Notes under the pieces: generated by a model
What the model was told of the DNA's origin: nothing
What the model saw: the letters and a program-made list of their open reading frames with translations, nothing else
The model's database searches: none
Shown here: positions 32,914 to 42,559 of the stretch, piece after piece
Numbering within the stretch: position 1 is the stretch's first letter
Layout: each line of letters opens with the position of its first letter
Translations under genes and position numbers: made by a program
NCBI GenBank assembly: GCA_002493755.1
Contig: DKZT01000024.1
Coordinates: 698-47,372, forward strand
Direction: 5' to 3'
From: Ruminococcaceae bacterium UBA7067
GTDB taxonomy: Bacteria > Bacillota > Clostridia > Oscillospirales > Acutalibacteraceae
Length of the DNA: 46,675 bases

Positions 32914-35818
32914 CTGGCACTATTTTACCAATGAGTTAATTGAATTTGAACAGCTTAACTTTATGACGGGCGTAAATGCATCGGGCAAGTCGACAATTAT
33001 TGACGCACTTCAGCTTGTTCTTCTCGGTGAAACGGGAGGAAACTATTTTAATAAAAGTGCAAGCGGAAAAAGCTCAAGAACACTTATCAGCTATCTGTGC
33101 GGAGAAATCCGTGATGATGACAAAGACGGATTTAAATACCTGAGAAATGACAGGTTCGTAAGCTACATAGTAGTTGAGTTCTATGACAATGAGAAGGAAA
33201 GATATTTTTCCTTTGGAATATGTTTTGACGTCCATTCTGTAAATGATGTTGAAAAAAGGTTCTTCAAATACAGGGGAAGTATGCCCGACAACCGATTTAT
33301 GGAGAATAATGTGCCTTTTGATATCCCGAAGCTCAGGGCGTTCTTGAAAGAAAAGAATTATAAGGATGTAACATTTTATGAATCAGGAAAGCATTATCGG
33401 GAGGATATTTATGCTTTGCTTGGAGGCTTGCGCTCAAAATTCGGTGATTTATTAAAGAAAGCGGTTGCGTTTAATCCCGATAATAACATACAAAAATTCA
33501 TAACCGAATTTGTCTGTGATAATGAAAAGAATGTAGATATAAGCCTGATGCAGGAAAATATCAGAAATTATAAAAATCTTGAGAGAACGGCAGCGGAGCT
33601 TGAGAGGAAAAAGACAGCACTGGAGCAGATTTCTGCAAATTATTCAGAGCTGTTTGACGGGCTTGACGATATTACTCCCGATCAGATATTGGAATATTCA
33701 AAAAGCAAATTTGAAGAGATAATAAAACTTACAGAGGACATTAAATCTGACGCAAATGTTTTGTATTCAAGGCTTAAGGAGGAATTTGATAAATTAGGAG
33801 AAAAAATCAGAGAGCTTAAAGTGGAGGAGGAAAACCTTGAAAAGGGTATATATAAATTTCCGCAGAATGCTCTTGATTTGAAGCAGGCGGTTATAGCCGC
33901 AATAAAAGCCAAGAGCGGAGAAAATGCCGATGTTGTTATAGTGGCTGAAGCTTCGGAGATAAAGAATCCAAGATGGAGAAACGCTATTGAGGGTTACTTA
34001 AACAAGCAGAAATTCTATATTATAGTACCTCCGCAGCATATCAAAACAGCTATCAGAGTTTTTGACCGCATCAAAAAAGATCAGGCGATTTATGACACAG
34101 GTATTGTAGATGTTGAGAAAATCAGGAATAAAAAATACATAACGGAGAGAAACAGCCTTGCAGCGGAAATTGAAACCGAAAATCCGTATGTAAGAATTTA
34201 TCTTGACTATATTCTCGGGAGAGTTATAAAATGCGATAACGCTGATGGAATAAGAAGTTTTCCCACAGCCATAACCGATGACGGCTTGCTGTATAAGAAT
34301 TTTGTTGTGAGAGCGTTGAATCCGAAGCTCTGGAAAAATCCTGCAATAGGACAGAATGCAATCAGAATCCGTCTTGCGGAAATTAAGAAAGAAATTCACA
34401 GTGCGAGAGAGCTTACAAGCGTTTATTCAACCCTACGGATTGGGATTGAGGACTGCACAGCCTTGGAGAATTACAGTAAATCGGATATAGAGAATTTCGT
34501 CGAAGCTGCCGAAAACCTGAGTAATTCAGAGAATTTAAAAATCAGAATGTCTGAACTTGCTGATGAAAAAGCGTCTATTGATACGAGAAATTTAATTGTT
34601 CTCGCAGAAAAGATTGAGGAGAAAAAGCTTCAGCTTGACGAATCGGGCAGGAAAAAGGAAAAGCTTCAATCGGAAAGCGGAAAAACAGAAGAGCAGCTGC
34701 GCAGCTTATGTGAAGAAAAAATACCGCAGACAAGCCTTTTGTTAAAAGAGAAGCAGAATGTGCTGGAAGGCAATTTTGACTCAGTTTGGATTGAAGAAAC
34801 AGGAAAACTGCGCTATATGCAGGAGCTTTCAAAAAGGAATACCGCTGAAAATATTAATGAAGCTTTTCCGAGAGAGCTAAGTAAAGCAAAAAATGCTATT
34901 GAAAGGTTCGACAAACTGCTTTCCGAGCTGCGTTCCCGATATAACCATGATTTTAAAATGGGCTATGATGTAAATTCCGCAGATAATGCTGAATTTGATA
35001 ATGCATTAAAAGAAATAAACGAAAATGAACTCCCGAATTATCTTGTGCGTATCGAAGATACAAAGAAAAAAGCTATGGAGGAATTTCAGGAGGATTTCCT
35101 CAGCAAACTGGGTGAGAATATTCGCTCGGTGAAGCGTGAAATTCAGGAATTGAACAGAGCAATTTCATCAGCCTCATTCGGTGAGGATTCATATAGCTTC
35201 AGGGTTGAACCGAATAAGCAGTATGAAAGATATTATAAAATGATAACCGATGATATGCTGATGAGCGGATATAATTTAATGACTAATTATTATAACACAA
35301 AGTATAAAAGCGAGATTGAGGACTTATTTTCAATTATTACAGGAGAAGGCAACACCTCGCTTGAGCAAAGCGATTATGAAAACCGTATCAGAACCTTTAC
35401 TGATTACAGAACCTATCTTACATTTGATATTGAGGTTACAAATCAGGCAGGAGAGGTACAGCGGCTGTCAAAAACCATTGGTAAAAAGTCAGGCGGCGAA
35501 ACACAAACACCATTCTACATTGCTGTGTTGGCTTCGTTTGCGCAGCTTTACAGAATTGGAAGAGATAACAAGGCGAACACTGCCAGAATAATTATATTTG
35601 ACGAAGCATTCTCAAAAATGGACGGTGAGAGAATTGAAAAAAGTATCGATCTTCTCAGAAAGCTTAATTTTCAGGTTATTCTATCAACTCCTACGGAGAA
35701 AGCAGGCGATATTGCACCGCTTGTTGACAGAGTTCTGCTGGTGCTCAGGAAAGGAACAAATTCACGCGTGACTTATTTTGACAAGGAGAGAGTAGGAGAA
35801 CTGAGCGGTGAACGATAA
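32882..35818 (+). CDS. jetC: Wadjet anti-plasmid system protein JetC (SMC-like ATPase)
   Basis: A 978-residue MukB/SMC-like ATPase. Walker A TGVNASGKSTIID is near residues 28-40; two long coiled-coil stretches (about 230-330 and 510-720) flank a hinge region near 330-470; the ABC signature KSGGETQTPFYIAVL is near 865-880 and Walker B ARIIIFDEAFSKMD near 900-913. ATP-driven loop extrusion by JetC lets the complex measure DNA size. The start at 32882 has GGAGG 11 bases upstream and lies inside the end of jetB. All ATPase motifs are intact. Confidence 0.93.
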   Translation: MKILKKLLLINWHYFTNELIEFEQLNFMTGVNASGKSTIIDALQLVLLGETGGNYFNKSASGKSSRTLISYLCGEIRDDDKDGFKYLRNDRFVSYIVVEFYDNEKERYFSFGICFDVHSVNDVEKRFFKYRGSMPDNRFMENNVPFDIPKLRAFLKEKNYKDVTFYESGKHYREDIYALLGGLRSKFGDLLKKAVAFNPDNNIQKFITEFVCDNEKNVDISLMQENIRNYKNLERTAAELERKKTALEQISANYSELFDGLDDITPDQILEYSKSKFEEIIKLTEDIKSDANVLYSRLKEEFDKLGEKIRELKVEEENLEKGIYKFPQNALDLKQAVIAAIKAKSGENADVVIVAEASEIKNPRWRNAIEGYLNKQKFYIIVPPQHIKTAIRVFDRIKKDQAIYDTGIVDVEKIRNKKYITERNSLAAEIETENPYVRIYLDYILGRVIKCDNADGIRSFPTAITDDGLLYKNFVVRALNPKLWKNPAIGQNAIRIRLAEIKKEIHSARELTSVYSTLRIGIEDCTALENYSKSDIENFVEAAENLSNSENLKIRMSELADEKASIDTRNLIVLAEKIEEKKLQLDESGRKKEKLQSESGKTEEQLRSLCEEKIPQTSLLLKEKQNVLEGNFDSVWIEETGKLRYMQELSKRNTAENINEAFPRELSKAKNAIERFDKLLSELRSRYNHDFKMGYDVNSADNAEFDNALKEINENELPNYLVRIEDTKKKAMEEFQEDFLSKLGENIRSVKREIQELNRAISSASFGEDSYSFRVEPNKQYERYYKMITDDMLMSGYNLMTNYYNTKYKSEIEDLFSIITGEGNTSLEQSDYENRIRTFTDYRTYLTFDIEVTNQAGEVQRLSKTIGKKSGGETQTPFYIAVLASFAQLYRIGRDNKANTARIIIFDEAFSKMDGERIEKSIDLLRKLNFQVILSTPTEKAGDIAPLVDRVLLVLRKGTNSRVTYFDKERVGELSGER

Positions 35819-37034
35819 ATGGGAGCATCTTATATTAAGCAGAATGATTGATAAGTATGAGCGAACCTCTGCGTACGTAAACGGAGAAATGCCGAAAAAC
35901 AGGATTATTCTGAATTTTTACGGTAAAAACAAGTCTGACTTTCCCGAGTATGATATTGAGGACTTTAATGTAAAAACAGCAATCAATGAAGCTGTATGTA
36001 ATCTTGCAGATGAAATATTTATATTTTACGAATGGATGAAGGGGCAGGATAATCACATACTTTCAAGAGCCTGGCTGAATTTTGAGAAAACAGATGAGGT
36101 ATATAAGTTTCTGAACAGAAAACCAAAAAAAGATGTGATTTCGTCTGTGGTTAAGGAACTGTCTGACGAGATTAAAAGAGTAAACACAGATTGGATTATA
36201 CAGTTTTACAGCGATGCTTCGGCATTTTTAAAATCCCATATGAAATTCGGAGGCCTGTTGTCTGAGAACAAATACCAAAGAGAAGAGCTTTATAAGCTTC
36301 TCGCATTCATTGACGGCAATAATTATTCTGCGCTGAAAGAAAGGGTGTTTTCCGAAAAATGCTTTGGTGATTCAAAATATTTTGAAAACAATGTTAAGTC
36401 TGTTTTACTTTCAATTTTAAGAAGATATGTTAGTTCCGATTTAAACGATAATGAGCTTTTGAAATTCGTCGGAATTAATAAATATCCGGAACAGCTTGAA
36501 ATGTGCGGAAAAATAATTGTTGCTTCAAATGATATGAGCGTACTGAAAAACGGGTTCTGTATTTATCCGGGCGATTTAGATGAAGTAAAGTGGTCAGTAG
36601 ACAGGGCGGTTTCAAAAATAATTACGATAGAAAACAGAGCAAACTATTTTTCATATCTTGAAGGTATGAAAACGCCTGATGAAATTGTTGTTTTTCACGG
36701 TGGTCAGTACAGTCCGGCAAAGAAAAAATTGTTTGAGTTACTGTCAAAAGCGATGCCTGAAAATTGTGAATGGTATCATTGGGGCGATATTGATTTCGGC
36801 GGCTTTAGTATGCTTTTGCGCTTGAGAAAAGAAATTCGCCCGTCAATAATCCCGTATAGAATGAACAGTAGAGAATTAGAGTGTTATGAAAACTACACTC
36901 AAGCTTTCAGCAATGAATATGGAGAGAAACTATTGAGATTATCTGAAGAAGCTTTGCTTGAAGACTGTCGGGATTGTCTTGATTATATGATAAGGCATAA
37001 AATAAAACTGGAACAGGAGGCTATGCTTACATAG
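35808..37034 (+). CDS. jetD: Wadjet anti-plasmid system protein JetD (TOPRIM-type nuclease subunit)
   Basis: A 408-residue protein beginning with GTG at 35808, overlapping jetC by 11 bases, with AGGAG upstream. The C-terminal DUF2220 region holds a TOPRIM-like core: DEIVVFHGGQYSPAKKKLF near residues 292-310, then WYHWGDIDFGGF near 323-334 with the D-x-D pair. JetD is the endonuclease that cuts plasmids stalled in the SMC motor. The glutamate of canonical TOPRIM motif 1 is not obvious here (HGGQYS occupies the place), which may be a subtype feature. The C-terminus (DYMIRHKIKLEQEAM) is normal. Confidence 0.9.
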   Translation: MNDKWEHLILSRMIDKYERTSAYVNGEMPKNRIILNFYGKNKSDFPEYDIEDFNVKTAINEAVCNLADEIFIFYEWMKGQDNHILSRAWLNFEKTDEVYKFLNRKPKKDVISSVVKELSDEIKRVNTDWIIQFYSDASAFLKSHMKFGGLLSENKYQREELYKLLAFIDGNNYSALKERVFSEKCFGDSKYFENNVKSVLLSILRRYVSSDLNDNELLKFVGINKYPEQLEMCGKIIVASNDMSVLKNGFCIYPGDLDEVKWSVDRAVSKIITIENRANYFSYLEGMKTPDEIVVFHGGQYSPAKKKLFELLSKAMPENCEWYHWGDIDFGGFSMLLRLRKEIRPSIIPYRMNSRELECYENYTQAFSNEYGEKLLRLSEEALLEDCRDCLDYMIRHKIKLEQEAMLT

Positions 37035-37054
37035 TAGACATAATAATATATCAC

Positions 37055-37088
37055 AAGCATCGGTTAGAAATAATCGGTGCTTTTATTT
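37055..37088 (+). terminator. Terminator of the Wadjet operon
   Basis: AAGCATCGGTTA pairs with TAATCGGTGCTT over 12 positions (two G-U) with a GAAA loop, followed by a T-rich run. It lies 20 bases after the jetD stop. Bases 37089-37287 contain no gene I can support. Confidence 0.85.
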
Positions 37089-37287
37089 TGTCCAAATCTG
37101 AGGTGAATCGGCGGTGAAGGTCTGCTGTTGGTGTTGCTCAAGCCGCGCACTGTTATCGCAATCTGTGATTTAATTTTATATACGATGAATATTTTTCCAG
37201 TTTTTCCAGTATTGTAAATATACTAAAAAGTTGTGTTTTTACAATTATTGTTTTTCAAAATTCGTGCGATGTCTATTCGCTGAATTA

Positions 37288-37458
37288 ACGTAAGCACTGG
37301 TTGAATAAAAGTGCATAGCCCGAGATGCTTTGTCGTTTGTCCTCAAAAGCACAATAATACAAATACTGTTAAGGTATAAAACCTATTGATTGAATTTACG
37401 GCAGAAACGACAAAATGCTCCTTGGACATCTGTGCTTTGTTTCAGTCAACACTTGCGT
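37288..37458. repeat. Long imperfect inverted repeat (element A), MITE-like or structured RNA
   Basis: The left arm starts ACGTAAG and runs about 52 bases to TGCTTTGTCGTTT; the right arm starts AAACGACAAAATGCT and ends CTTGCGT. The arms pair along most of their length, and many mismatches are G-U compatible on the plus strand (for example GGTTGAA with TTCAGTC). The loop is about 65 bases. No coding frame. It abuts element B. Confidence 0.65.
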
Positions 37459-37459
37459 A

Positions 37460-37599
37460 ATACTAACACCTGATAAAAGCAGATAATCTTTGCGGTCTGA
37501 TTTCCGCAATACTGCGTTGTCGTCCTTGCAAGGCGTCAGCCTTGTCTTGCGAAAAATATCCTCGCAAATATAAATCTGCTTTCTATCAGGAATTAGTAT
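37460..37599. repeat. Inverted-repeat element B, about 140 bases, MITE-like
   Basis: ATACTAACACCTGATAAAAGC at 37460 and its near complement ending CTATCAGGAATTAGTAT at 37599 form terminal inverted repeats of about 25 bases with few mismatches. The interior has further palindromes (CTTGCAAGG). It ends two bases before the ribosome site of the surface-protein gene. No transposase is nearby. Confidence 0.7.
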
Positions 37600-37611
37600 A
37601 AGAGGTGATTA

Positions 37612-40207
37612 GTGTCATATAAAATTACTGGTTCAAAACAAGAAAATGAAAGTCTGAAAGAGGGTTATAGCATTTTGAATGCACGATTAAGAAAAAGCAA
37701 ACGAGTTTTAAGTATCCTGATTTGTTTTACGGTGATTATGTCCTGCTGTGTGTTATCTGTAAATAACGCAGCGGCAGAGGATTCCGCATCCTCCCGTATT
37801 TCCGACCCCATAACTATGGATGATTGGAAAGGGTATTTCGGCGCTGATGTAATGTCAACCGAAAATGCAGGAGCAGTGTGGACAGATAAATCGGTTCTTA
37901 CAGATTCCTCGGCATTCGGCAGTGCAGGAATAGAAATGAAGGACAGAGATGACTTTCTCGTGGCTATGTCTGCGATAGCGTCAAATTCAGCTGTTTCCGG
38001 TTATTCAAATGTTCCGATTGACACTATGATGATTCTTGATGTGTCGGGTTCGATGAACGATAACCCGGAAAACAACGGCAGCATCACAAGCACAAGCTCG
38101 GCTTTAGGGTTTGTCAGTCAGCTGAGCGGAGCATATGCGAAACAGCAGATTGAGGAAAAATACGGCAGTGATTGCCTGTTTTACACGCTCGGACTCGGCG
38201 TTGGCGATAACAGCATTGCCACAAGCGTTCTCAATCCTGCGAAGTCATCAAAGGGAATTAACGATTTCTGGACAAAATACAACAGTGCAGATGTCGGAGG
38301 AAAGGTTGTTGTTAAGAAAGCTTCGAAAGATAAGCCTGAGCTTGCTGTAACGAAAATTCCGCAAAGCCTTGAGCAGGTCTATGTTGACGGATTTTTTGAG
38401 GTTGACAGCAAATCCTCCGATGCGGCGCAAAAGCTTAAAAAGGCTTTTGCTGATATAGTCGTAACAATACAGCTTCAGTCACGGTATTTTGTAACGGACA
38501 CGGTAAATAATTCGGGCTATATCTCGTTTACGGACAGAATAGGCGAATATATGCAGGTCACCGATGTTAAGGGCATTCTTCTTGGTAATACCCTTTATTC
38601 GGGCGCAGAGCTTGCAAAGAATTTAGCCGACAAAGGGGGAGAAGCGGAAGAAAAATTATTAAACACTGTTAAGTCGCGGCTCGGAATTGATAATGCGGAT
38701 ACGGCAAAGGAATTAATCCGCCTTGCCTGTGAGCACGGACAAATCAGCTATACAAGCGACAGTCAGTTCAGCAGTTATATCGGTTGGTATGCGAATGCAA
38801 AGGGCGAATATCTCGGCTTCTGGTATGACGGCATAACGACAATGCCCGACCCGTCAGACCCGAACCTTAATGATGAAACAAGACCCGAGTATATTGTTAA
38901 ATCATATATGTATCTCGGCGCTGTTGATGAAAAAGACAGTGTTGCTTCATCTGATATGATGTATGCCGATGCGCGTGTGACTGAAAATATTGCAACGGGT
39001 GAGCAGACGGTTAAATTTGCAATCCCTGCCGCACTCATACCGACTGTGAGCTACAATGTTACTCTTGATAAGAAAAAAGAGTGTTCCAAACTGACCGTTA
39101 CGGGCGCAGAGAATCCAATCCGCCTTGTTTACGGTGTCGGACTTAAGGACAATTACGCCCTCAAAGCAGAATGAAAAATACTACTGCCGTGAAGCGTCAC
39201 TGCTTTATTCCGATGATAAAGGCACTGTGTTCAAGGGCGATATAGATAAGTCTTGGGTCTATTATTGCGCAAATACTGTTTTCAGCATTCAGAACGGTAT
39301 TCCGCAGACAGGAACAGCTTACAGGAGGCTATCACAAGCGGCTGTTGAATCGGCAAAGCAGAATGATGACGGCACCTGGAGTGTTTCTGCCGAAAATGCC
39401 CTGATTTATTTTGATAAGGATAATGTCAGCAAGTCCGAAAATAAAACTCAAACCCTTGCTTATGCAAACAGCCGATATCCTGACGAAAAGGGCGGCAATT
39501 TCAGCGTTGGCACAGACCTCGGCAACAACGGTAAGCTTACGCTTAAGCCTGCAACAGGAATAAAGCTGAGTAAAGCAGTCGATGTCGCAACAGAGGACTC
39601 ACGTTCTGTGTCCTTTGAATTTATAATTACAAACAAAACAGACGGCAATGACTCAAAAGACTATGACGCTATGCTTAAGCACGCTGACGGTTCAACAGAC
39701 GAGGTTGTTGTGAGCTTTGAAAACGGCAAGGATACGGTATCGCTGAAAGCAGACGAAACAATTTATATCAAGGGTATGACTGACGGCACAAAATACACCG
39801 TAGAAGAGATACCGAACGATAAGTATGTTGTGGATAATATAAACGGCGACAGCGAAGCGACCTCGGCTGAAATTACAGTGGAACGCTGTAAGCTGAGCGA
39901 GGTAAGCTTTGTAAACACCAAGCAAACCGACCCGACCGAGCCGACCGACCCGACCGACCCGACCGAGCCGACCGAGCCGACCACACCAACCGTTCCGACT
40001 AACCCGACTATCCCAACTAACCCAAGCAACCCGAAAAATGACGATACAATAACCGTTATCTGCAAAACGTCAGACGGAAAAGCACCGGACACACCGAAAA
40101 CAGGAGATGAAAGGAGCGTCATGATTCCTCTTGCGGCTTTGCTTTTAAGCGGAGCAGTTCTGCTCGGCGTCAGCGTCTATAAGAGGCGAAAGAAAATGAA
40201 GAAATAA
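37612..40207 (+). pseudogene. VWA-domain cell-wall surface protein with LPXTG-like anchor, frameshifted
   Basis: A GTG start with GAGGTG leads into a signal peptide with an unusually long N-region (hydrophobic SILICFTVIMSCCVLSV near residues 35-50). The VWA MIDAS motif MILDVSGSMND is near 141-151. From the MIDAS to YTLGLGVGD is only about 50 residues, so part of the VWA domain appears deleted. The first frame stops at 39174; the other frame carries on from about 39150 (NEKYYCREASLLYSDDKG) through a Cna-B-like domain, a Pro/Thr repeat linker (39927-40030), the sorting motif TPKTGDE and a membrane segment with RRKKMKK tail. Whole, it would be a sortase-anchored adhesin of about 860 residues. 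As it stands the product would be secreted but not anchored. Confidence 0.75.
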
Positions 40208-40228
40208 AACAATAATATAGGCAATAAG

Positions 40229-40270
40229 AAAAGGCTTTGGAGTTTTGAAATGAACCCCAAGGCCTTTTTG
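40229..40270 (+). terminator. Terminator of the surface-protein gene
   Basis: AAAAGGCTTTGG pairs with CCAAGGCCTTTT (one wobble), and the T run is part of the right arm. It lies 22 bases after the stop codon. Confidence 0.8.
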
Positions 40271-40294
40271 ATATATTCTTTTTTCAAAAGAATA

Positions 40295-40323
40295 TTGACA
40301 AACCAAACAAAACGGAATATACT
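40295..40323 (+). promoter_or_regulatory. Strong promoter of the dlt-like operon
   Basis: TTGACA at 40295-40300 and TATACT at 40318-40323 are 17 bases apart, close to the ideal sigma-A promoter. The leader to the first start codon is about 210 bases and has no gene. Confidence 0.75.
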
Positions 40324-40360
40324 ATTTGTACTAATGGTAATAGAACAAATTAGTACAAAT
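40324..40360 (+). promoter_or_regulatory. Perfect 12-bp dyad at the transcription start, candidate operator or leader hairpin
   Basis: ATTTGTACTAAT at 40324-40335 and its exact complement ATTAGTACAAAT at 40349-40360 are separated by 13 bases. The left arm begins one base after the -10 box, so a repressor bound here would block initiation. It may instead form a 5' hairpin in the message. Confidence 0.6.
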
Positions 40361-40541
40361 GAAGCAGGCTCTTTATTGCAAAATGACTTGACTAAACCGA
40401 CAAAAAATTATAATATATTACAATAAGGGATAAAATTGCCTTAAATAAATTTTTACATTAAAATATATCTGAAATACGACAAACAGGGTCAGAAAAATCA
40501 GATAAAATAGCTAATGCTCTGTAATAACAAAGAGGTGCATT

Positions 40542-42047
40542 ATGAACACATCAGTGTTGGACTGGCTTAATTTAACAGCCGAAAAGTATTCCGATAAGGT
40601 CGCTTTTACCGATTCCGAAAAAAGCATTACCTTTTCAGAGCTTAACGAAGTAACAAAATCTGTCGGCACATATCTTGCCTCAGTTGTGACACCAGGAAGT
40701 CCTGTTGCAGTTATGACAGGCAGGCATATCCTTACTCCTGCCTGCTTTCTGGGAATCGTAAGAGCAGGCTGCTTTTATGCACCTATGGACGCAACAATGC
40801 CAAAGCCGAGGTTGAATCAGATTCTTTCGGTTATAAAGGCAGGCTTTATGCTCGTTGACAGGGAACACCTTGATACTGCAAGGGAGCTTGATTTTGACGG
40901 AACGATAATTGTTATGGAGGATATTATCAATACTCCGTGCGATGAGCTTCTGCTTGAAAAGGCTCTTTATAATCTTAATGAAAATTCTCCGCTCTATGTG
41001 ATTTTTACATCAGGCTCAACCGGAGTGCCAAAGGGTGTTATAACCTCGCACCACTCGCTTATGTGCTATATTGACGCAGTCGGCGAGGTGCTTAAGGTTG
41101 ACGATACGGACGTTTTCGGCAGTCAGTCGCCGCTGGATTATATAGCCGCCGTGCGGGATATTTATCTGCCGCTGAAAACAGGCGCGTCTACGGTGATTAT
41201 TCCGAAAAACGAGTTTTCAATGCCGACACAGCTTTTTGAAACGCTCAACAAAAACAAGGTAACTGCTCTGTGCTGGAGCGTTGCAGGGGTTGAGCTGCCG
41301 GCAAAGCTCGGCGCATTTGATCTGATAAAGCCGCAGTACCTTAAAAAGGTATGCTTTTCAGGCTCGGTAATGCCCGGCAGATATCTTAAAATATGGCAGC
41401 AGGCTTTACCTGAGGTTATGTACGTCAATCAGTACGGGCCAACAGAGGCAACTGCCTCCTGCACATATTACGTTGTCGATAAAGAGGTAGATGACGATAC
41501 TGTTCTCCCGATCGGCAAGCCGTATAAGAACTATACGGTAACGCTTCTCAACAAGGACGGAACGGCTACCGAAAAGGGTAAAACGGGCGAGATTTGCGTC
41601 AGCGGCCCGATACTCGCCTTAGGCTATTACGGCAATCCCGAAAAAACGAATGAGTCCTTTGTGCAGAATCCGCTTAATAAAAACTACCGTGAGCTTATCT
41701 ATAAAACAGGCGACCTCGGTAGCATAAACGAGGACGGACTTCTTGAGTTTCACGGCAGAAAAGACAGACAGATAAAGCATATGGGTCACAGAATTGAGCT
41801 GGGCGAGATTGAGTCCGTCGCAAAGCAGGTTGACAATCTTCTTGACTGCTGCGCACTGTATTATAAGGAGAAGGAGCTTTTGTACCTTTTCTATACGGGC
41901 AGCGCGTCGTCCAAGGATATTGTTCTGCATTTCAGAAAAATCCTGCCTGCATTTATGGTGCCAAGAAAGCTTGTGAATCTTCAGGAATTGCCGACCCTGC
42001 CGAACGGCAAAACTGATATGAAGGCTTTGGAGGCTTATTTTAAATAA
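40542..42047 (+). CDS. Amino acid adenylation enzyme, DltA-like carrier-protein ligase
   Basis: A 501-residue ANL-superfamily enzyme of DltA length. Core motifs in order: A3 IFTSGSTGVPKGV (about residues 155-167), A5 NQYGPTEAT (about 297-305), A7 YKTGDLGS (about 386-393), A8 FHGRKDRQIKHMGHRIELGEIE (about 404-425), A10 with LPNGKTDMKAL near the end. It activates an amino acid with ATP and loads it on the carrier protein encoded downstream. DltA uses D-alanine; the added decarboxylase gene makes the substrate uncertain. GAGGTG precedes the start. A 145-base repeat separates it from the carrier gene. Confidence 0.88.
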   Translation: MNTSVLDWLNLTAEKYSDKVAFTDSEKSITFSELNEVTKSVGTYLASVVTPGSPVAVMTGRHILTPACFLGIVRAGCFYAPMDATMPKPRLNQILSVIKAGFMLVDREHLDTARELDFDGTIIVMEDIINTPCDELLLEKALYNLNENSPLYVIFTSGSTGVPKGVITSHHSLMCYIDAVGEVLKVDDTDVFGSQSPLDYIAAVRDIYLPLKTGASTVIIPKNEFSMPTQLFETLNKNKVTALCWSVAGVELPAKLGAFDLIKPQYLKKVCFSGSVMPGRYLKIWQQALPEVMYVNQYGPTEATASCTYYVVDKEVDDDTVLPIGKPYKNYTVTLLNKDGTATEKGKTGEICVSGPILALGYYGNPEKTNESFVQNPLNKNYRELIYKTGDLGSINEDGLLEFHGRKDRQIKHMGHRIELGEIESVAKQVDNLLDCCALYYKEKELLYLFYTGSASSKDIVLHFRKILPAFMVPRKLVNLQELPTLPNGKTDMKALEAYFK

Positions 42048-42073
42048 GAGTTTAGAGTTTTGAGTTTAGAGTT
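42048..42073 (+). repeat. Short direct repeat after the DltA-like gene
   Basis: GAGTTTAGAGTT occurs at 42048-42059 and 42062-42073 immediately after the stop codon, a 14-base period. It forms the left border of the inverted-repeat element that follows. Confidence 0.7.
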
Positions 42074-42090
42074 ATGAGCTTGGGTCAGGC

Positions 42091-42235
42091 ATAAGCCTTC
42101 CCTTGGAGGGGAAGGTGACGATAGCCGGATGAGGTGGCGGTCGCTCAGCTGAGTCTATCCAAAGCGTTCATCGGTTCGAGCATCCCCTCATCAGTCGCCC
42201 GAGGGCGACAGCTTCCCCCGAGGGGGAAGCCTTAT
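42091..42235. repeat. Inverted-repeat element (MITE/REP-like) inside the dlt-like operon
   Basis: ATAAGCCTTCCCTTGGAGGGG at the left and the near complement GAGGGGGAAGCCTTAT at the right bound about 145 bases; inner blocks GATGAGG and CCTCATCAG, and CGCCCGAGGGCG, also pair. It is much richer in G and C than the flanking DNA. Similar CTTCCC..GGGGAAG hairpin elements are common in gut Clostridia genomes, from memory. No coding frame. Confidence 0.75.
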
Positions 42236-42322
42236 CTCGTTTCCGTATTCAGCAATAAATTATCATTTAGCTTACTAAAAGGGATAACCATAAAATAAAA
42301 AACATAGAAAGAGGTAATTAAA

Positions 42323-42550
42323 ATGGAAGAATTAATGGAAATACTGGGCGAATTAAGACCCGACGTAGACTTTGAAAACGAAACTGCTCTTATCACGGAC
42401 GGCGTGCTTGACTCCTTTGACATTGTCGCTCTTGTAGCCGAGCTTAACGAGGCATTCGACATTGAAATCAAGCCGAATAACCTTGTACCCGACAACTTCA
42501 ACTCTGTTAAGGCTATGATGGCTCTTATCGAGCAGCTTCAGGACGAATAA
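42323..42550 (+). CDS. Acyl/aminoacyl carrier protein (DltC-like)
   Basis: A 75-residue acidic four-helix carrier protein. The phosphopantetheine serine is S31 in DGVLDSFDIVAL. It has the length and charge of DltC and of small ACPs. It receives the activated amino acid from the DltA-like enzyme and presents it to the MBOAT protein at the membrane. GAGGTAATT precedes the ATG. The decarboxylase gene follows after nine bases. Confidence 0.88.
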   Translation: MEELMEILGELRPDVDFENETALITDGVLDSFDIVALVAELNEAFDIEIKPNNLVPDNFNSVKAMMALIEQLQDE

Positions 42551-42559
42551 GAGGCGTTT

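Noticed and set aside
37288..37458. Retron msr-msd RNA, suggested by the long hairpin near a defence operon
   Set aside because: No reverse transcriptase gene is anywhere in the window and the downstream gene is a surface protein.
39763..40122. Minus-strand frame with Val-Gly-Ser repeats opposite the PT linker
   Set aside because: It is the antisense image of the Pro/Thr repeat and has no ribosome site.
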